This document shows positions 5,609 through 11,243 of a DNA stretch of 11,243 bases, in pieces (within the stretch, counting starts at the first letter, position 1; each line of letters begins with the position of its first letter). The notes beneath the pieces are model-generated. The model did not search any database. It was not told where the DNA came from and saw only the letters and a program-made list of their open reading frames with translations. The position numbers were made by a program, and so were the translations under genes. Source of the stretch: Oscillospiraceae bacterium (lineage in GTDB: Bacteria > Bacillota > Clostridia > Oscillospirales > Oscillospiraceae); assembly GCA_017405545.1 (NCBI GenBank), contig JAFRAF010000322.1, positions 1 through 11,243 of the forward strand, read 5' to 3'.

Positions 5609-6334
5609 ATGGAAAAAGCCCAGGAATGTCTCATTTGCGGCAAGCCGCTTATTTACACAGATGAAGCCCGCCGCATGACCTGTTTCATCTGCGGCAAGCG
5701 CTGTATGTCCAACGCCTGCTGTGAGGACGGCCACTACATCTGCGACGAATGTCACAGCGAGAAGAACATCCTCACCATTTTGGAGGTATGCACAAAGACG
5801 GAATCCAAAAACCCCATCGAGATAATGAACGAGATCATGCATAAGGACGGATACTACATGCACGGGCCGGAGCACCATGTGATGGTGGGCGCCGCCATGC
5901 TGGCGGCATATAAAAACTGCGGCGGAGAGCTTAACTTCCCCGTGGCGCTCCGGGAGATGGCTGTCCGGGGCAAGCAGGTGCCCGGCGGCACCTGCGGCCT
6001 GTGGGGCGCATGCGGAGCCGCCATAAGCACGGGCATATTTGTCAGCATCGTCACCAGGGCCTCCCCCCTGTCACAGGAGAGTTGGGGTCTGTGCAATGAG
6101 ATGACTTCCCGCTCCCTCGCACCCATGGCAAAGACCGGCGGCCCCCGCTGCTGCAAGCGCAACTCATATCTGGCGGCCATTGAGGCGGCAAGCTTCTGCA
6201 GCGAAAAGCTGGGCGTCACCCTCGAGATGCCGGAGAAGATACAGTGTGAATTCACTGCCATGAACAACCAGTGCATAGGCAGGCGCTGCCCCTTTATCCG
6301 GAGAGCCCCTGACAGTACGGCTCAGAGCGCTTAA
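5609..6334 (+). CDS. Cysteine-rich DUF5714-family protein
   Basis: A 241-residue protein from the ATG at 5609, which follows AAAGGAGTG by six bases; an upstream in-frame TTG overlaps that site and is unlikely. The N-terminus (1-52) is a cluster of cysteines, CLIC (7-10), CFIC (25-28), C32, CC (37-38) and CDEC (45-48), likely zinc or Fe-S binding. The rest holds the conserved signatures HGPEHH (85-90), VPGGTCGLWGACGAA (124-138), GGPRCCKRNS (177-186) and a terminal cysteine set C213/C222/C227. Twenty cysteines in 241 residues is extreme. I recognise the pattern as DUF5714, found in anaerobic bacteria and archaea; its function is unknown to me. There are no membrane spans or signal peptide. It stands alone with its own promoter and terminator. 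A metal-dependent or Fe-S role is an inference from the cysteines. Confidence 0.85.
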   Translation: MEKAQECLICGKPLIYTDEARRMTCFICGKRCMSNACCEDGHYICDECHSEKNILTILEVCTKTESKNPIEIMNEIMHKDGYYMHGPEHHVMVGAAMLAAYKNCGGELNFPVALREMAVRGKQVPGGTCGLWGACGAAISTGIFVSIVTRASPLSQESWGLCNEMTSRSLAPMAKTGGPRCCKRNSYLAAIEAASFCSEKLGVTLEMPEKIQCEFTAMNNQCIGRRCPFIRRAPDSTAQSA

Positions 6335-6355
6335 CCCACCCATGCGGCCCATCCG

Positions 6356-6386
6356 CCGGCCCCTGTTCGCACAGGGGCCGGTTTTT
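6356..6386 (+). terminator. Rho-independent terminator of the DUF5714 gene
   Basis: CCGGCCCCTGT (6356-6366), loop TCGC, ACAGGGGCCGG (6371-6381), then TTTTT (6382-6386). It is a perfect 11-pair stem 21 bases after the stop codon. Confidence 0.92.
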
Positions 6387-6412
6387 GTACGCCTTTATCG
6401 GAATTTATGATA

Positions 6413-6441
6413 TTGATAACATGGGCTTTTCGTGCTAAAAT
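6413..6441 (+). promoter_or_regulatory. Sigma-A promoter of the Nudix-ylmH-hotdog operon
   Basis: TTGATA (6413-6418) and TAAAAT (6436-6441) at 17-base spacing. It gives a leader of about 70 bases before the Nudix start. Confidence 0.65.
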
Positions 6442-6518
6442 AGGGAATGTTGTTTTAACGGCTTTCTGAAAACGCATGTGTCAAAGCTCAACTCGACGCG
6501 TCTGTCGGAGGATACGAT

Positions 6519-6908
6519 ATGATCGATGTGGCTGCCGCCCTCATATGGGACGGCGACAGGTTTATGATATGCAGACGTCCCGCTCACAAGGCCCGCGGCC
6601 TGCTCTGGGAGTTCCCGGGGGGCAAACGGGAGGAGGGCGAGACCCTTCAGCAGTGCCTTGCCCGGGAGTGCCGGGAGGAACTCGACGTCGAGCTGGAGGT
6701 GGGCGACAGGTACATGGAGCTTGTCCACGAGTATCCGGATCTCACTGTGCGGCTGAGTCTCTTCAACTCGCGCATAGCCTCCGGCGAGCCGAAGCTGCTG
6801 GAGCACTGCGGCATAGAGTGGATACGGGCCGCCGACACGGACAAATATGAATTCTGTCCCGCGGATGAGTCCATCCTGCTCAAGCTGAGACAGGACGCCG
6901 GACTATGA
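6519..6908 (+). CDS. MutT-like Nudix hydrolase
   Basis: A 129-residue single Nudix domain, the length of MutT. It has the lead-in LLWEFPGGK (28-36) and a Nudix box from G35 to about V57: G35, E41, R49, E50, E53 and E54 all fit GX5EX7REUXEEXGU, but the usual glycine after the EE pair is D56. The metal-binding glutamates are intact. WEFPGG upstream of the box and a short length are typical of the (d)CTP/8-oxo-dGTP pyrophosphohydrolase group, so it probably clears oxidised or unwanted nucleoside triphosphates; the exact substrate cannot be read from sequence. The ATG at 6519 follows GGAGGA by six bases. It is the first gene of a four-gene operon, and its TGA overlaps the ATG of ylmH by four bases (ATGA). 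Confidence 0.9.
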   Translation: MIDVAAALIWDGDRFMICRRPAHKARGLLWEFPGGKREEGETLQQCLARECREELDVELEVGDRYMELVHEYPDLTVRLSLFNSRIASGEPKLLEHCGIEWIRAADTDKYEFCPADESILLKLRQDAGL

Positions 6909-7705
6909 CAGATAAAAACGAGCTGGTACGGAAAATATCCGAGAACGAGGATGACCGTCTCCTGCTTCGCCGCGTACTGGACTGCGCGGACAGACGCGAC
7001 CGGCAGAATATTCCGACCGGCACGAGGTTCTTAAGCGGCAGACAGCAGCTGCTGGCCCAAAAGCTCCTTCAGGCCGGCCGCTGCGGCGACTACATCCTCA
7101 GCGGCGGATATGACGAGGCCGAGCGTAAGCTCATCATATTCCTGCCCGAATGGATGGACGGCATTCCCCCCTCCGGTGAGGACAGCCCTCTTGCCATTGT
7201 CCGCTGTGAGTACTCTGACAAAAAAGCGGAGATCAGCCACAGGGATGTGCTTGGCGCTATCATGGGGCTGGGGATAGAGCGGGATACCGTGGGTGACATA
7301 CTGCCCTGCCGGGGCAGCGCGGACTTTTTCATCCTGCGGGAGCTGCTGTCCTTCGTGCTGCAGAGCATGGAAAAGGCGGGCCGTGAGCGGCTGACACTCA
7401 GGGAGATATCGGCGGACGAGCTGCTCATACCCGAGTCCCGCTTTGTGCTTGTCCGCGACACAGTGTCCATGACACGCCTGGACGCGGTGCTGGCCTCCGG
7501 TCTGGGCATGGCCAGAGAGAAGGCGGCTGAGCTGGTCCGCTCCGGAAAAGTGCGGGTGGAGCACACGGAGTGCTTAAAGCCTGACCGCAGACTTTCCGAG
7601 GGCTGCGTCATAAGCGTACGGGGCCGCGGAAAGCTTGAACTGCACGAGATAGGCTGCGTCACAAGGAAGGGACGCACCGCCATAGTAATAAAAAAATATA
7701 TTTGA
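6905..7705 (+). CDS. ylmH: YlmH-family S4-domain RNA-binding protein
   Basis: A 266-residue protein, the usual YlmH length. The N-terminal two thirds carry the family pattern (TRFLSGRQQLLAQ at 40-52; REYSD-like RCEYSDKKAEISHRDVLGA at 100-118; GDILPCRGSADFFI at 130-143). The C-terminal S4 RNA-binding domain is at about 189-245 (TRLDAVLASGLGMAREKAAELVRSG, then VRVEH). In Bacillus and related bacteria YlmH usually sits beside division genes and has been linked to ribosome-associated quality control on the 50S subunit. Here it is not near ftsZ/sepF/divIVA-type genes but follows a Nudix gene with a four-base ATGA overlap, so the two are translationally coupled. It also runs almost directly into the next gene. 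Confidence 0.9.
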   Translation: MTDKNELVRKISENEDDRLLLRRVLDCADRRDRQNIPTGTRFLSGRQQLLAQKLLQAGRCGDYILSGGYDEAERKLIIFLPEWMDGIPPSGEDSPLAIVRCEYSDKKAEISHRDVLGAIMGLGIERDTVGDILPCRGSADFFILRELLSFVLQSMEKAGRERLTLREISADELLIPESRFVLVRDTVSMTRLDAVLASGLGMAREKAAELVRSGKVRVEHTECLKPDRRLSEGCVISVRGRGKLELHEIGCVTRKGRTAIVIKKYI

Positions 7706-7716
7706 TGGTGATATAT

Positions 7717-8196
7717 ATGTCTGATAATTACAGCGAATCCAGTCTGTGGATGCGCGGCAATGTGGAGAGCCTGTTCAACGCTGTCAGAAGGGTCGACGCC
7801 AGCAAAAAGCGCATAACCAGCGTCATGGAGCCGGAGTTTTACGACTGTTCCTTCGAGGAAAAGTGGCTCACCCTCTCCTTTGAGGTGCTGGACTGCGAAT
7901 TAAACCCCAACAAAACCATGATGGGGGGACTGATCGCAACGGCCCTTGACATAACATACGGCGTTCTGGTCATCAGCCTCACCGGGCAGGACAGCCCTCC
8001 GACCATAAATCTCAACGTCAACTTCGTGCGCCCCATAGCCGCCGGGGATACCCTTCTCTGCACGGCCAAGGTCACCAGCTGGGGCAAGAAGGTAATCCAT
8101 TTGAGCTGTGAGGGCATATGCAAGTCAAACGGCAAGACAGCAGTCAGCTCCACCGCCGTTTTCCTCAGCCCCGACCAGTGGCAGAGCGAGAGTTGA
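7717..8196 (+). CDS. PaaI-type hotdog-fold thioesterase-like protein, copy 1
   Basis: A 159-residue protein from the ATG at 7717, chosen because GATGGTGAT lies a suitable distance upstream; ATG 7705 or TTG 7702, overlapping the ylmH stop, would add four or five residues. The hotdog core covers about 40-150: the helix segment MMGGLIATALDITYG (68-82), then SPPTINLNVNFVRPIAAGDTLLC (93-115). Family members hydrolyse acyl- or aryl-CoA thioesters. The conserved aspartate (D78) is present, but the usual HGG before the helix reads MMGG, with the histidine missing. It has about 36% identity without gaps over 117 residues to the next gene, counted by eye. Substrate unknown; it is third in the Nudix-ylmH operon. 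Confidence 0.85.
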   Translation: MSDNYSESSLWMRGNVESLFNAVRRVDASKKRITSVMEPEFYDCSFEEKWLTLSFEVLDCELNPNKTMMGGLIATALDITYGVLVISLTGQDSPPTINLNVNFVRPIAAGDTLLCTAKVTSWGKKVIHLSCEGICKSNGKTAVSSTAVFLSPDQWQSES

Positions 8197-8198
8197 GC

Positions 8199-8660
8199 AT
8201 GGAAAAAAGCGAGAGAAGCGCCAAAATGCTGGAATTCGTCCGCAAGCTGGTGGACGACGAGAACGTCCAGCTGAGAAACGGTTTTTCCAGCTGTTTAAAG
8301 CCCACAGTGCTGGACTGCTCATATGAGGACTCCACCCTCACCATAGCCTACGACATGACCCTGGCCCACACGGATATGGACGGCTCCGTGGCAAAGGGCA
8401 TATTGGCCACGGTCCTTGACCTGTCCTGCGGCATACTCGTCACCGGGCTCAACGGCTCCAGCTATCCCCCAACTATAAGGATAAACGCCAACTTTATTTG
8501 CCCTGTCCACACCGGCGACACCCTCATATGCAGGTCCTATGCGCGAAACTTCGGCTCAAAGACCGTGAACCTGTACTGCGAGGCCTTCACAAAGGACCAC
8601 GATGGGCCCGTGGCCACGGCCACCTGCGTGTTCATAAGCCCCAGAGTGTGGGCCTCCTGA
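8199..8660 (+). CDS. PaaI-type hotdog-fold thioesterase-like protein, copy 2
   Basis: A 153-residue paralogue of the preceding gene, starting two bases after its stop. The ATG at 8199 is preceded only by a weak GCGAGAG, suggesting translational coupling; longer in-frame starts would lie inside copy 1. The hotdog core covers 35-151: VAKGILATVLDLSCG (64-78) with the aspartate D74, then PPTIRINANFICPVHTGDTLIC (90-111). The first glycine and the histidine of the usual HGG are replaced (VAKG). Hotdog enzymes act as dimers or tetramers, so the two copies could form a hetero-oligomer; this is inference. It is the last gene of the operon, followed by a hairpin at 8704. Confidence 0.85.
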   Translation: MEKSERSAKMLEFVRKLVDDENVQLRNGFSSCLKPTVLDCSYEDSTLTIAYDMTLAHTDMDGSVAKGILATVLDLSCGILVTGLNGSSYPPTIRINANFICPVHTGDTLICRSYARNFGSKTVNLYCEAFTKDHDGPVATATCVFISPRVWAS

Positions 8661-8703
8661 CCGCAACCCTGAACCGATAAACTGAATAAAGCGGCTATAT
8701 ATC

Positions 8704-8737
8704 AAGCCCCCTCGGTTTCCAAAAGCCGAGGGGGCTT
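8704..8737. terminator. Hairpin terminator between convergent operons
   Basis: AAGCCCCCTCGG (8704-8715) and CCGAGGGGGCTT (8726-8737) form a perfect 12-pair stem with a ten-base loop, about 44 bases after the stop of hotdog copy 2. The downstream T-run is short (TTTGCTGTCTT), so termination rests on the strong stem. It may also serve the minus-strand unit ending at 8785. Confidence 0.7.
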
Positions 8738-8784
8738 TGCTGTCTTATTGCTTGTACCGCACTGTAATCCTAACTCTTTCGTGC

Positions 8785-8958
8785 TTACTCTTCCTTCTTG
8801 ATCATGCGTTCCGTCTCTTCGAAGAGCCGGGCTGTTTCTTCCTTGATCCGTTGTTTCTCTTCTTCGCTCAGTTCTGCGTCCGAATCCCAGTCCTTTATTT
8901 TGTCCCTCGGTATGCGCAGCAGATTCCCCTTGCTGTCCTCCACCCAGTAATAATCCAT
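8785..8958 (-). CDS. Small highly charged hypothetical protein
   Basis: A 57-residue protein from the ATG at 8958, preceded at eight bases by AGGAG within GGAAGGAGAG. A longer frame exists upstream, but its starts lack such a site. Residues 1-20 (DYYWVEDSKGNLLRIPRDK) look like a short beta hairpin. Residues 27-57 are rich in E, K and R with heptad-like spacing (LSEEEKQRIKEETARLFEETERMIKKEE), probably one long helix or coiled coil. No cysteines, signal peptide or membrane span. I do not recognise a named family. It lies 98 bases downstream of the U32 gene on the same strand and may be co-transcribed. Function unknown. Confidence 0.6.
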   Translation of the reverse strand: MDYYWVEDSKGNLLRIPRDKIKDWDSDAELSEEEKQRIKEETARLFEETERMIKKEE

Positions 8959-9017
8959 CTTCTTCTCTCCTTCCATTCGAATAATCTTCCCCCGAGTACC
9001 ACTCCCCGCCGTCTCTC

Positions 9018-9051
9018 GGCGGAGCTCTGCCCGGCCGGTCTCCTCTCCGCC
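9018..9051 (-). other. Inverted repeat between the U32 gene and the small downstream gene
   Basis: GGCGGAG (9018-9024) pairs with CTCCGCC (9045-9051), with a GC-rich interior containing CCGGCCGG. It lies just after the U32 stop. No T-run follows on the minus strand, so it more likely affects mRNA stability than ends transcription. Confidence 0.35.
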
Positions 9052-9056
9052 ACGGC

Positions 9057-11084
9057 TCACAACAGCTCTCTGTAGTAAAGCCCGCCGGTGCGGGGCCGGT
9101 CGGATTTCAGTCCCCGCTCAAATTCATCTATCACCCTCATGCAGTCCTCTGGACTCTCCCTTGTGAAATACAGCAGGAGATAGTCCGGCCCGTCGGTGTC
9201 CCGCTCCGCTATGTGCAGGGGAACCGAGTTTAAAAGCGTTGAGTATTTTCTATCCCCGCACTCCACCGGGAAATCTATCCCCATGCGATCCGTGAGCCGT
9301 CCCCTTCCGCCGCACTTTCCGCAGCCGACGGATGCCCGCACGGGGCAGGCCCTGAAACGCATCAGCGGCAGACGTCCGTATGCGGCTATGCCCCGGTATA
9401 TGCTGCCGCCGAGGGCTTTAGTTTTCGACATGGACAGCTCGAAGGAGACTGTCACGCTCTCAAGGCCCAGGGCCTCGTAAAACTCAAGGGCCCGGGTGTT
9501 GAGTATGTTCAGGCCGAAGCCCCCGTGCACCGCAAGTCCCAGGCGGCGGCCGAGCTCTATTCCGTATATGTTGTCCGTCATGATATGCCCGAGCCCTGCC
9601 CTGGCCAGCTTCTCAAGCTTTCTGCCGAAGGCGTCCTCATCCTCCGGGAACAGGGCGGCGGGCAATTGAGCCGTAAGCTTATCCCCGAAGCGCTCTATAT
9701 CCACGGGCCTGATTTTCTCGGCCGGTACGATAATCCGTTCCAGCCTTTCGATTCCCGTCACCTGTTCCAGGCTGTAAAAGCGGCCCCACAGGCTCTTTCG
9801 TCCCTTCGGCACATAGCGCACGGGGTCCGGTACGTGATACGCCTTCGCCTCGTGGGGCGTTATCCTGCCCCGCCGCTCCAAAAGCTCCGACAGGGCGTCC
9901 CGCCTCATGGCGTTCAGGGCCGAGACGGGCAACATGAGGCCGCTCTCCATCTCAGCTCTGAAACTATTGACATAAAAGGGCGTGCCGCCCGTTTTTTCAA
10001 GGTTTTTCCGCGCCCCCTGCTCATCCGTGGGGCGTGTGCGGGCCGCCTCGGGCGCGGGTCCGGTGACGCTTACGCGGCGCACTCCGTCGTCCACCGACAG
10101 CAGGGTCTTTTCCCTGTCCATTGAAAACTCCATGTCCACGGGCACACGGGAAAGCTCGTCCCTGTACAGCGCGGTCAGCTTGCCCAGCACAGCCTCCGCC
10201 CCGGTGACGTCCTCCCGGCGGCGGTAGCCGAACATGTCCGCTCCGCGCTTCCCGGTGAGATAGCCGTCGGTGAAGCCGCTGCGGGAGAACACCGCCCTCA
10301 GGCTTTCGATATCGTACTCCTCCCCCGCGAGAGCCCGGCGGCAGGCCGTGACGGCGGCGGCCACATACTCGGGGCGCTTCATCCGCCCCTCTATCTTGAA
10401 CACATCCACCCCGGCGTCTGCCATCTCCCTGATGTGGGATATGAGCGACATGTCCTTGAGTGACAGAGCGTACTCCCTGCCCCCGCAGCGCCAGTCCAGG
10501 CGGCAGGGCTGGGCGCAGAGCCCCCGGTTCCCGCTGCGCCCTCCCAGCATGGCGGACAGGCTGCAGGCCCCGGACAGGCTCATGCAGTGGGCCCCGTGTA
10601 CGAAGGCCTCGGTCTGCGCGCTTATGCTGTCGCATATCTTCCGCATCTCCTCAAGGCTCAGCTCCCGGGCCAGCACTATGCAGTCGTATCCCTGATCCTC
10701 CAGAAAACGGGCGCCGTCCGTATTGTGCACGGCGGTCTGCGTGGAAGCCACACGCTTTATATCCGGGTATTTGTTTAAAAAAAGGCGCAGCACGGCCATG
10801 TCCTGAATGATCACCGCGTCTACGCCGGAGGACGCCAGAAGCTCGGCGTTCTCCTCCAAGTCCCTCATCTCGGAGTCCATAACAAGGGTGTTCACCGTGA
10901 CACAGAGCTCCACGCCCCTGGCGTGGCAGTACGACACAGCACGAGGCAGACTCTCCTCGTCAAAGTTCCGGGCGTTCCTGCGGGCATTGAAGCCCTTTGT
11001 CCCCAGATATACCGAGTCAGCCCCGCTGCGCACCGCGGCAGTAAGCTGTTCAAAGCCCCCGGACGGGGCAAGTATCTCCGCCAT
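9057..11084 (-). CDS. U32-family protein with DUF3656 (RlhA/TrhP-type RNA hydroxylation group)
   Basis: A 675-residue protein from the ATG at 11084, preceded by GGAGGGAG; a TTG-initiated extension of 13 residues lacks a site. The N-terminal U32 domain (about 1-280) starts AEILAPSGGFEQLTAAV and holds the family signature EAFVHGAHCMSLSGAC (159-174) and GLCAQPCR (188-195), with cysteines C167, C174, C190, C194 and nearby C200 positioned like the Fe-S ligands known in UbiU/UbiV. VFKIEGRMKRPEYV (228-241) is also typical. A DUF3656-type middle region covers about 295-410. The C-terminal third has a second cysteine group, C580, C588, C591 and C609. Although filed as a collagenase-like peptidase, this group includes RlhA and TrhP, which hydroxylate 23S rRNA cytidine and tRNA uridine using prephenate-linked chemistry, so an RNA-modification role is more likely than proteolysis. 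Confidence 0.88.
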   Translation of the reverse strand: MAEILAPSGGFEQLTAAVRSGADSVYLGTKGFNARRNARNFDEESLPRAVSYCHARGVELCVTVNTLVMDSEMRDLEENAELLASSGVDAVIIQDMAVLRLFLNKYPDIKRVASTQTAVHNTDGARFLEDQGYDCIVLARELSLEEMRKICDSISAQTEAFVHGAHCMSLSGACSLSAMLGGRSGNRGLCAQPCRLDWRCGGREYALSLKDMSLISHIREMADAGVDVFKIEGRMKRPEYVAAAVTACRRALAGEEYDIESLRAVFSRSGFTDGYLTGKRGADMFGYRRREDVTGAEAVLGKLTALYRDELSRVPVDMEFSMDREKTLLSVDDGVRRVSVTGPAPEAARTRPTDEQGARKNLEKTGGTPFYVNSFRAEMESGLMLPVSALNAMRRDALSELLERRGRITPHEAKAYHVPDPVRYVPKGRKSLWGRFYSLEQVTGIERLERIIVPAEKIRPVDIERFGDKLTAQLPAALFPEDEDAFGRKLEKLARAGLGHIMTDNIYGIELGRRLGLAVHGGFGLNILNTRALEFYEALGLESVTVSFELSMSKTKALGGSIYRGIAAYGRLPLMRFRACPVRASVGCGKCGGRGRLTDRMGIDFPVECGDRKYSTLLNSVPLHIAERDTDGPDYLLLYFTRESPEDCMRVIDEFERGLKSDRPRTGGLYYRELL

Positions 11085-11243
11085 TCGAGCTCCCTCCGCA
11101 TTCCGTTTAAGCCGCCGGCCCAAAAACAGGCAGGCAGCGATCCTTTGTTCCTAGTGTCCCACAGTCCGCGCGGCTTTTATAGCGGCAGCCCGCACTTATC
11201 CTCCCCGACTGACAAAATATTAATTTTTATTAATTTTCGCGAA
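11085..11243. other. Upstream region of the U32 gene, no gene seen
   Basis: The 159 bases hold no plausible reading frame. The last 30 bases are AT-rich with a repeated ATTAAT. On the minus strand a TATAAA (11176-11181) could be a -10, but no -35 lies at 16-18 bases, so I call no promoter. Confidence 0.3.

Noticed and set aside
8118..8198. Longer start of hotdog copy 2 within copy 1
   Set aside because: The alignment with copy 1 and family length place the start at 8199; the extension is an out-of-frame reading of copy 1.
8959..9060. Longer start of the small charged protein, overlapping the U32 stop
   Set aside because: The extension has low-complexity GC-rich content including an inverted repeat, while the ATG at 8958 has a strong, well-spaced ribosome binding site.
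9525..10124. Plus-strand open frame of 199 codons inside the U32 gene
   Set aside because: Antisense shadow in GC-rich coding DNA with low-complexity translation; the minus-strand U32 protein explains the region fully.

Overview
The window looks like a chromosomal segment from a GC-rich member of the Clostridia, probably a gut Oscillospiraceae/Ruminococcaceae-type Firmicute. The reasons are strong AGGAGG-type ribosome binding sites, sigma-A promoters (TTGACT-N17-TATAAT, TTGCAT-N17-TATAAT), a YlmH protein, a clostridial U32/DUF3656 protein, InlB-type repeat surface protein, and an intergenic repeat of a kind I recall from gut Clostridia. The assignment is an inference; there is no rRNA or other taxonomic marker. 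I see no tRNA, rRNA, CRISPR array, transposase or phage gene.

Layout. 1-1302 (minus): 5' part of a secreted, repeat-rich surface protein that runs off the left edge. 1303-1931: a 629-base gene-poor gap holding the structured leader of that gene, a roughly 166-bp MITE-like repeat and the promoter/leader of the next gene. 1932-2330 (plus): small membrane protein with a C-terminal zinc ribbon. 2372-2448: two stacked terminator hairpins. 2461-5448 (minus): YbaK/EbsC-type deacylase (own promoter), a tandem OB-fold SSB-like protein (own promoter), and a tightly coupled pair, 8-oxoguanine DNA glycosylase then Sir2 deacylase (TAA directly followed by ATG), ending in a good terminator. 5609-6334 (plus): a cysteine-rich DUF5714 protein, monocistronic, with a near-consensus promoter and its own terminator. 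6519-8660 (plus): four-gene operon of a MutT-like Nudix hydrolase, YlmH (S4 RNA-binding), and two tandem paralogous hotdog-fold PaaI-type thioesterase-like proteins, followed by a hairpin. 8785-11084 (minus): a small charged protein downstream of a large U32/DUF3656 protein of the RlhA/TrhP RNA-hydroxylation group.

Functionally the middle is housekeeping with a nucleic-acid quality-control flavour: an 8-oxoG glycosylase, a Nudix hydrolase that may sanitise oxidised nucleotides, an SSB-like protein, a mischarged-tRNA deacylase, a ribosome-associated S4 protein and an RNA-modification U32 protein. They lie in several independently transcribed units, so this is neighbourhood rather than proof of one pathway. 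I did not find a convincing new multi-gene system. The most open questions are the DUF5714 protein, the twin hotdog proteins that lack the usual HGG histidine, the SSB-like protein without an acidic tail, and the structured leaders and repeat in the 1303-1931 gap.
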